Made by a program: the position numbers and the translations under genes. Source: Flavobacteriaceae bacterium CP2B (GTDB lineage: Bacteria > Bacteroidota > Bacteroidia > Flavobacteriales > Flavobacteriaceae). From it: a DNA stretch of 64,000 nucleotides. Shown here in pieces: positions 58,837 to 64,000 of this stretch; within the stretch, counting starts at the first letter, position 1; the number at the start of each line of letters is the position of its first letter. The stretch lies in contig LXTR01000080.1 of NCBI GenBank assembly GCA_001683825.1, positions 1 to 64,000 on the forward strand, written 5' to 3'. The notes beneath the pieces are model-generated. The model worked only from the letters and a program-made list of their open reading frames with translations, did not search any database and was not told the origin of the DNA.

Positions 58837-60302
58837 TGCTCCAGTTCCTCCAGGACCACCTGTGGCAACTGTTATTGGGGGTGAATTATGCCCTGGTAAT
58901 TGTATTTTCTGTCTTAATTGTCCTGAAGAACAACAACCCTGTAAAAACCCTGTCCTATCTTTTTGCACTGGCAACCCTGCCTTTTCTGGGGTTGCTGGTG
59001 TATTATTTTTTTGGGCAGGACTACCGCAAGAATAAGATCTTTGCCAAAAAGTATTTCCTGGACGACGAAAAGTTGCGCCAATGGCGGGAGCGTTTTGCGT
59101 TGGATCCCCCGGAAAGGGTTGATTTCAGAAAGGAATACGGGGAGGGGATGTTTAAGATTTACCGGCTTCTCAGCGGCAATGAAAAGGCGGTACTTACCTT
59201 TGACAATGCGGTGGAGCTATTGCTGAATGGGGAGGCAAAATTCCCGAGGTTAAAGGACGACCTGCGAAAGGCCCGCCACCATATTCATATGGAATATTTC
59301 GTGGTCCATGAAGATGCACGGGTACAGGAAATCCTTGAAATATTGTGCGCCAAAGCACGCGAAGGCCTCTCCGTACGCCTGATTTATGACGATGTGGGCA
59401 GCCAACTCTCCGGGGCAACCCAGGCGACACTCCGCGAAAGCGGGGTAGCATTCTACCCGTTTATGCCCGTACGGTACCCCAGTTTTACCAGTAAACTCAA
59501 TTACAGGGACCACAGGAAAATTGTGGTCATCGACGGCCATACCGGTTATGTGGGGGGGGTCAACCTCAGCGGAAAGTACGACAATAGCTTTGAGGGCAAT
59601 GAGCGCTATTGGCGCGATACCCACCTCAGGATCGAGGGGGCCGCCGTAGGGTCCTTACAGGCGTCCTTCCTTTTGAGCTGGGACTTTGTTTCGGGTGACA
59701 AACTGAAGATCGAAAGGTCCTTTTTTCCGCAGGTCAAGCCCCCCAATTTGCAACCCGTGGCTGTGCAGATAGTGCGAAGCGGCCCCGACACCGACTGGGC
59801 CCATATTATGGAGGCCATGTTTACAGCCATCAACACGGCCCGTGATTATATCTATATCACCACCCCCTATCTGATCCCCAATGAGGCCATATTAACAGGC
59901 CTGACCACGGCCGGCAGGAGCGGGGTAGACGTAAGGGTCATCATCCCTTATGATTCTGATTCCTGGGCGGCACAATATGCTACCGATTCCTATATTGAGG
60001 AGTTGGTGTGCTCCGGGGTACGCGTCTATCGCTATAAAAAGGGCTTTGTGCACAGCAAGACCCTTGTGGTAGACGACCTGTTTTCCAGTATTGGGACGGC
60101 CAACCTGGATTACCGCAGTTTTTCGATCAACTTTGAAGTCAATGCCCTGCTGTATAGCCGTATTATTGCCGCAGAAATGAAAGGGATTTTCCTGGAGGAC
60201 CTCAATGAATGCGTTGAGGTGGAAGCCGGGCGGTGGAAGGATCGTGGCCTTCAACGGAAATTGCAGGAATCTTTCAACCGCCTTTGGGCGCCTTTGCTCT
60301 GA
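58836..60302 (+). CDS. cls: cardiolipin synthase
   Basis: The 488-residue protein has two N-terminal membrane spans (about 10-28 and 38-58) and two phospholipase D HKD motifs, His226 (HRKIVVIDG) and His406 (HSKTLVVDD), typical of bacterial cardiolipin synthases. It joins phosphatidylglycerol or related lipids into cardiolipin at the inner membrane. Its stop abuts the stop of the convergent gene at 60303 with no intergenic base. It shares an operon with the lytic transglycosylase, linking membrane lipid and wall turnover. Confidence 0.95.
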   Translation: MLQFLQDHLWQLLLGVNYALVIVFSVLIVLKNNNPVKTLSYLFALATLPFLGLLVYYFFGQDYRKNKIFAKKYFLDDEKLRQWRERFALDPPERVDFRKEYGEGMFKIYRLLSGNEKAVLTFDNAVELLLNGEAKFPRLKDDLRKARHHIHMEYFVVHEDARVQEILEILCAKAREGLSVRLIYDDVGSQLSGATQATLRESGVAFYPFMPVRYPSFTSKLNYRDHRKIVVIDGHTGYVGGVNLSGKYDNSFEGNERYWRDTHLRIEGAAVGSLQASFLLSWDFVSGDKLKIERSFFPQVKPPNLQPVAVQIVRSGPDTDWAHIMEAMFTAINTARDYIYITTPYLIPNEAILTGLTTAGRSGVDVRVIIPYDSDSWAAQYATDSYIEELVCSGVRVYRYKKGFVHSKTLVVDDLFSSIGTANLDYRSFSINFEVNALLYSRIIAAEMKGIFLEDLNECVEVEAGRWKDRGLQRKLQESFNRLWAPLL

Positions 60303-60818
60303 TCAGATCTTTTTCATCTGTTGCTGCATCATCCTGATCTGGTCGGTGAGCATATTGTTTTTGTCCAGTTTTTTAGCCTCTTTCAAAAGGGTGGAAGCCT
60401 CGCGTTTGCGACGTTTTTGCATGGCGATCCCCGCCAGGCTCAACTTGGCCATGGCTACGTCGTAATCCATGTTCAGCCCCAGTTCCAACGCCTTCCTGAA
60501 ATATTTCTCGGCCTGGGTGAGGTTTTTTTGGGAATAGATGATCCCGTAAAGGTAATTGTAATAGCCTTGCTGTTTCGCGGTAAGGGCCCCTTGTGGGTTT
60601 TTGATCTTCGAGAGCCATTTATCAGTGCCCTCCAGGTCCTGTTTGCGCATCCTGAGGAAAGCCATCAGGATAAGTTCATTCCTGAAATACAGGAATATAA
60701 AAATCAGTGAAAAGAGGATCAGGAAGATCCCGTTTCCTATATAGCCTTCTATGAATTGATAGGTGGCAAAGGCTATGATAAGGGCAGCGAGGACGATTTT
60801 GATATTTTTATGGAACAT
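60303..60818 (-). CDS. TPR-like membrane protein of unknown function
   Basis: The 171-residue protein has two membrane spans near the N-terminus (about 6-23 and 28-45) and a cytoplasmic helical part with TPR-like repeats (YYNYLYGIIYSQKNLTQAEKYFRKALELG, YDVAMAKLSLAGIAMQKRRKREASTLLKEAKKLD). No named family is recognised. It is 8 bases after the DUF6263-like gene, so both form an operon. Confidence 0.8.
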   Translation of the reverse strand: MFHKNIKIVLAALIIAFATYQFIEGYIGNGIFLILFSLIFIFLYFRNELILMAFLRMRKQDLEGTDKWLSKIKNPQGALTAKQQGYYNYLYGIIYSQKNLTQAEKYFRKALELGLNMDYDVAMAKLSLAGIAMQKRRKREASTLLKEAKKLDKNNMLTDQIRMMQQQMKKI

Positions 60819-60826
60819 GTAGTGGT

Positions 60827-61705
60827 TTAAATGCGTTTATAGGTGATTGTTGATCTTATGGTCGTCGGGATGGCATCCGAACCTAGCTGCGGGATGGCCG
60901 ACACCCCGCTGGATTGGCTTCTTACCTTCATCGCCAGGAGGAAACCACTTGACAATTCGGTTGAAATTTCTGTGGTACGCGTTCCTGTCAGCGACATGCT
61001 GGAAGCCGCGTCATGCAGGCGCATCATGACAGAGGCTTCTCCCTGTATGCTGGCGTGCCCTCCTTGAAGGGCGTTCAGGATCCACGAATTGCTGGAGGAT
61101 ACCTTACCCTTGTATTCATTTTTCCAACGGTCGCCTATGCGTATTTTATTTTTTGGATAGATATAGGTCATCTGCTCATAACTGTTGGAAAGCGCTTCGG
61201 AGCCGAAATCGCGCTCCAGGGACTCCTTCATCAACTCCCGTGTAAAAGTATCTTCCACCCCACTGGCATCTGCCATGCGGGCCACCAGGGTATCTCCCCC
61301 CGTTACGCTGAGTACGTCGCCCGACCGGTCCAGGACAATATGGATGGGGATGTCGAGGATGCTGTGGAAGATACGCGCCTGCACATCGCCCTCCGGCGTA
61401 TCGGCCGCATTGATGTCTAGCAGTTCCCCTTCGCTGCTGGAATACATGTAGAGTTGCAAATCCTTGAATGTAACCGAGAGTTCATAGGTTTCATCCCGCA
61501 CGGCCAGGACTCTGAATTCCAGGATACCCTCAATGCTGTTGGTGATTTCATGGGTTGTCCCTTCGATTTCCTGTGCGATCTGCTGCACCGCTTCCTGTTT
61601 GATCCTGAATACCTGCCCTTTACGGAGATTGTATTGCAGGCTGGTTTGCGCGCGCACCGGCAATAAAAAGAGGGCTAACAACAAAAAGGGGAGCGTTCGG
61701 AACAT
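60827..61705 (-). CDS. DUF6263-like exported protein
   Basis: The 292-residue protein has a signal peptide (1-19, PVRA/QTS) and a beta-rich mature chain: LQYNLRKGQVFRIKQEAVQQIAQEI, YELSVTFKDLQLYMYSSSEGELLDINAAD, YPKNKIRIGDRWKNEYKG and IRSTITYKRI at the end. These match the DUF6263 type common in Bacteroidota; function unknown. A -7 element TACTTTTG lies at 61735-61742 on this strand. It leads an operon with the TPR-like membrane protein and diverges from rpmH. Confidence 0.83.
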   Translation of the reverse strand: MFRTLPFLLLALFLLPVRAQTSLQYNLRKGQVFRIKQEAVQQIAQEIEGTTHEITNSIEGILEFRVLAVRDETYELSVTFKDLQLYMYSSSEGELLDINAADTPEGDVQARIFHSILDIPIHIVLDRSGDVLSVTGGDTLVARMADASGVEDTFTRELMKESLERDFGSEALSNSYEQMTYIYPKNKIRIGDRWKNEYKGKVSSSNSWILNALQGGHASIQGEASVMMRLHDAASSMSLTGTRTTEISTELSSGFLLAMKVRSQSSGVSAIPQLGSDAIPTTIRSTITYKRI

Positions 61706-61734
61706 GATGCAAACAGCAGACTTAAATACAGGGG

Positions 61735-61742
61735 CAAAAGTA
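61735..61742 (-). promoter_or_regulatory. predicted -7 element of the DUF6263-like gene
   Basis: TACTTTTG on the minus strand matches TAnnTTTG, 30 bases before the start codon. No TTG occurs at the right distance. Confidence 0.45.
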
Positions 61743-61775
61743 ATAAAAACTATTCTAAATAATTTTTATTTCCAT

Positions 61776-61805
61776 TTGCCAAAGAAAAAACTCTTTGTAT
61801 ATTTG
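61776..61805 (+). promoter_or_regulatory. predicted rpmH promoter
   Basis: TTG at 61776-61778, a 19-base spacer and TATATTTG at 61798-61805 give the best promoter match in the window. It predicts a leader of about 50 bases before the rpmH start. Confidence 0.75.
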
Positions 61806-61864
61806 CGCCCAGATTTTGCGAAGCGATTCGCTCCTGTTTACAAGCAGTAATAAATTTTTCCAGC

Positions 61865-62023
61865 ATGAAAAGAACATATCAGCCCTCGAAGAGGAAGAGA
61901 AGGAACAAGCATGGTTTTAGAGAGCGCATGGCATCCGTCAACGGGAGGAAAGTGCTGGCCAGTAGAAGAGCCAAAGGACGCAAGAAATTAACCGTATCCT
62001 CAGAAGCTCGTCATAAAAAATAA
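61865..62023 (+). CDS. rpmH: 50S ribosomal protein L34
   Basis: The 52-codon protein begins [18 protein letters not shown] and continues [24 protein letters not shown], an unmistakable L34. It is basic and cytoplasmic, part of the large ribosomal subunit. The gene is short, with an excellent promoter upstream and a strong terminator 24 bases downstream, so it is monocistronic here; in many bacteria rpmH neighbours dnaA and rnpA, but here it precedes carB. Confidence 0.98.
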   Translation: MKRTYQPSKRKRRNKHGFRERMASVNGRKVLASRRAKGRKKLTVSSEARHKK

Positions 62024-62046
62024 TGATCGGAATCTTTATAGTTTCA

Positions 62047-62079
62047 GGTGTTACTTTCTTCAAGTAACACCTTTTTTTT
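62047..62079 (+). terminator. terminator after rpmH
   Basis: A perfect 10-bp stem (GGTGTTACTT at 62047-62056, AAGTAACACC at 62062-62071, loop TCTTC) is followed by eight T. Confidence 0.9.
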
Positions 62080-62120
62080 GTTCATGAAGTACCATAATTA
62101 GCTTAAATACCATCTAAAAA

Positions 62121-64000
62121 ATGCCAAAAAGAAAAGATCTCAACTGTATTTTGATTATAGGATCGGGACCCATCATCATCGGCCAGGCCTGCGAGTTTGA
62201 CTATTCCGGCTCCCAGGCGCTGAGGTCGCTCAGGGAAGACGGCATCAAGACCGTCCTGATCAACAGCAACCCGGCCACCATCATGACCGACCCCGCCATG
62301 GCAGACCATGTCTACCTTTGGCCCTTGACCACCAAGTCTATCATCAAAATCCTGAAGCAGCATCCTGAGATCGATGCGGTATTACCCACCATGGGCGGGC
62401 AGACCGCCCTGAACCTGTGTATAGAAGCCGGGGAAAAAGGCATTTGGGATGATTTTGAGGTAAAGATCATCGGTGTTGATATCGATGCGATCAACATCAC
62501 GGAGAACCGCGAGCGTTTCAGGGAGCTCATGCTGAAGATCGGGGTGGGCATGCCGCCCCAGGCCTCTGCGACCTCTTTTTTGGAAGGAAAGGAAATTGCC
62601 CAGGAGTTTGGTTTCCCCCTGGTGATACGAGCCTCCTATACCCTGGGTGGTGCCGGGGCCTCTATCGTGCACCGGCAGGAAGATTTTGATGAACTCCTGA
62701 GTATTGGCCTGGAGGTTTCCCCCATCCATGAGGTGATGATCGATAAGGCCCTGATGGGCTGGAAGGAATACGAACTGGAATTGTTGCGGGACAAGAATGA
62801 CAACGTGGTAATCATCTGTACCATAGAAAACATGGACCCCATGGGCATTCATACCGGGGATTCCATTACGGTTGCTCCCGCCATGACCCTGTCTGACACC
62901 ACCTTCCAGCGGATGCGGGATATGGCCATTAAAATGATGCGCAGCATAGGCGATTTCGCCGGGGGGTGCAACGTGCAGTTCGCCGTAAGCCCCGATGAGA
63001 AAGAGGATATCATCGCCATAGAGATCAACCCCAGGGTGTCGCGTTCCTCTGCCCTGGCCTCCAAGGCAACGGGGTACCCGATTGCCAAGATCGCGGCCAA
63101 ACTGGCCATCGGGTATACCCTCGATGAGCTTGATAACCAGATTACCCAGTCTACTTCGGCCCTGTTTGAACCCACCCTGGATTATGTGATCGTGAAAATC
63201 CCGCGCTGGAACTTCGACAAGTTTGAAGGCTCAGACCGGACCCTTGGCCTGCAGATGAAATCGGTAGGTGAGGTCATGGGGATCGGGAGGTCATTCCAGG
63301 AGGCATTACATAAGGCCACCCAATCCCTGGAGATCAAGCGGAACGGACTTGGTGCCGACGGAAAGGGGTATACCGATTACGAAAAGATCATCCATAAACT
63401 TCAGGTTCCGAGCTGGGACCGGGTGTTTGTCATCTACGACGCCATCCAACTCGGCATCCCCCTGAGCCGTATTCACGAACTTACCAAAATTGATATGTGG
63501 TTCCTGAAACAATATGAGGAACTGCATTACCTGGAAAAGGAGATTTCCAAGTATACCGTAGAAAGCCTGCCGCGCGAACTGTTGCTCGAAGCCAAGCAAA
63601 AAGGCTTTGCTGACCGGCAGATTGCACACATGCTGCAATGCTATGAAAGTGAAGTCCACAAGAAGCGGACCCACCTGGGCATCAACCGGGTCTTCAAGCT
63701 GGTAGATACCTGTGCCGCGGAGTTCAAGGCTATGACCCCCTATTACTATTCCACCTTCGAAGAAGAAATTCAAAAGCCCGGCGGGGAGCGCTATGTGGCC
63801 AATGACAGCGAGGTCACCGATAAGAAGAAAATCGTGGTCCTTGGATCGGGGCCCAACAGGATAGGGCAGGGGATAGAGTTTGATTATTGTTGTGTACACG
63901 GAGTGTTGGCCGCGGCAGAATGCGGGTACGAAACCATCATGATCAATTGCAACCCCGAAACGGTATCCACAGATTTTGATACCGCACACAAGCTGTATTT
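62121..64000 (+). CDS. carB: carbamoyl-phosphate synthase large subunit, 5' part
   Basis: The frame is open from the ATG at 62121 to the window edge, 626 codons of an expected ~950-1080. It starts MPKRKDLNCILIIGSGPIIIGQACEFDYSG and shows the first ATP-grasp domain (ALLPTMGGQTALN-like VLPTMGGQTALNL, IRASYTLGGAGASI, IEINPRVSRSSALASKATGYPIAKIAAKLAIGY), the oligomerisation domain, and the beginning of the second half (VVLGSGPNRIGQGIEFDYCCVHG). It makes carbamoyl phosphate from bicarbonate, ammonia and ATP for pyrimidines and arginine. The small subunit CarA is not in the window. The promoter likely lies in the short gap after the rpmH terminator. Confidence 0.97.
   Translation, partial: MPKRKDLNCILIIGSGPIIIGQACEFDYSGSQALRSLREDGIKTVLINSNPATIMTDPAMADHVYLWPLTTKSIIKILKQHPEIDAVLPTMGGQTALNLCIEAGEKGIWDDFEVKIIGVDIDAINITENRERFRELMLKIGVGMPPQASATSFLEGKEIAQEFGFPLVIRASYTLGGAGASIVHRQEDFDELLSIGLEVSPIHEVMIDKALMGWKEYELELLRDKNDNVVIICTIENMDPMGIHTGDSITVAPAMTLSDTTFQRMRDMAIKMMRSIGDFAGGCNVQFAVSPDEKEDIIAIEINPRVSRSSALASKATGYPIAKIAAKLAIGYTLDELDNQITQSTSALFEPTLDYVIVKIPRWNFDKFEGSDRTLGLQMKSVGEVMGIGRSFQEALHKATQSLEIKRNGLGADGKGYTDYEKIIHKLQVPSWDRVFVIYDAIQLGIPLSRIHELTKIDMWFLKQYEELHYLEKEISKYTVESLPRELLLEAKQKGFADRQIAHMLQCYESEVHKKRTHLGINRVFKLVDTCAAEFKAMTPYYYSTFEEEIQKPGGERYVANDSEVTDKKKIVVLGSGPNRIGQGIEFDYCCVHGVLAAAECGYETIMINCNPETVSTDFDTAHKLY

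Noticed and set aside
1-64000. tRNA or rRNA genes, CRISPR arrays, insertion sequences, phage genes, attachment sites
   Set aside because: I looked in each intergenic gap and saw no cloverleaf-like gene, no regular spaced repeats, no transposase or integrase, and no long terminal inverted repeats.

Overview
The window looks like chromosomal core sequence from a marine-type Flavobacteriaceae bacterium (phylum Bacteroidota) with GC content that reads as a little above half. The family assignment rests on several things. Upstream regions carry the Bacteroidota promoter signature (TTG, about 19-21 nt, then TAnnTTTG). Start codons sit behind A-rich leaders rather than strong Shine-Dalgarno sites. 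The gene families are typically flavobacterial: DUF4331, DUF4199, DUF2490, LETM1-related protein, 2TM-domain proteins beside LytS/LytT, a zinc-free type-B L31, a GlmU-family protein and an 801-residue FadB. Genus cannot be decided from the sequence alone. I saw no tRNA, rRNA, CRISPR array, prophage or insertion sequence.

Layout. 1-1426: two exported proteins of unknown role. 1620-8107: two two-component systems, a TPR/HisKA_2 kinase with a LytTR regulator and a LytS-type kinase fused to a 2TM domain, then two free 2TM proteins and a LytT regulator; a PaiB-like flavoprotein lies between them. 8201-9385: a LETM1-related protein. 9558-15127: a secreted-protein/stress locus with two genes that each carry part of a DUF4331 protein, a TPR lipoprotein, an ECF sigma factor with RskA-like anti-sigma factor, and a Cu/Zn superoxide dismutase. 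15392-19305: a four-gene run (YdeI-like, amidohydrolase lipoprotein, DUF2490, hydrolase-OsmC fusion). 19589-22984: a giant ThuA/sugar-dehydrogenase/PKD/cytochrome c/CBM6-like lipoprotein. 23052-28724: four exported hydrolases in a row (M28, DUF2268-like, M1, serine hydrolase). 28842-32957: trehalose synthesis (fused OtsAB) divergent from a GH15 enzyme.

33027-40966 is a fatty-acid beta-oxidation locus: acyl-CoA ligase, then a MarR regulator leading FadB, thiolase and acyl-CoA dehydrogenase. A perfect 26-bp palindrome overlaps the predicted MarR promoter and is the clearest regulatory site in the window. 41092-46092 holds purL and an rRNA m5C methyltransferase. 46226-48247 holds small exported proteins and a second ECF sigma unit. 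48291-53515 holds an MsbA-like exporter, phosphosugar mutase, glycosyltransferase and DUF4199 protein. 53680-60302 holds L31B, GlmU-family protein, MtaB, small acetyltransferase, alpha/beta hydrolase, lytic transglycosylase and cardiolipin synthase. 60303-64000 holds two membrane/exported unknowns, rpmH (52 codons), and the first part of carB, which runs off the end.

Functionally the window is mostly housekeeping plus nutrient handling: peptide and sugar breakdown outside the cell, beta-oxidation inside, trehalose turnover, and several envelope sensing systems. The best candidates for undescribed biology are the DUF4331/TPR/ECF/SodC locus, the 2TM-LytS/LytT array, the second ECF unit with a duplicated PEGYF motif, and an M28 peptidase with an Asp in place of a metal-binding His.
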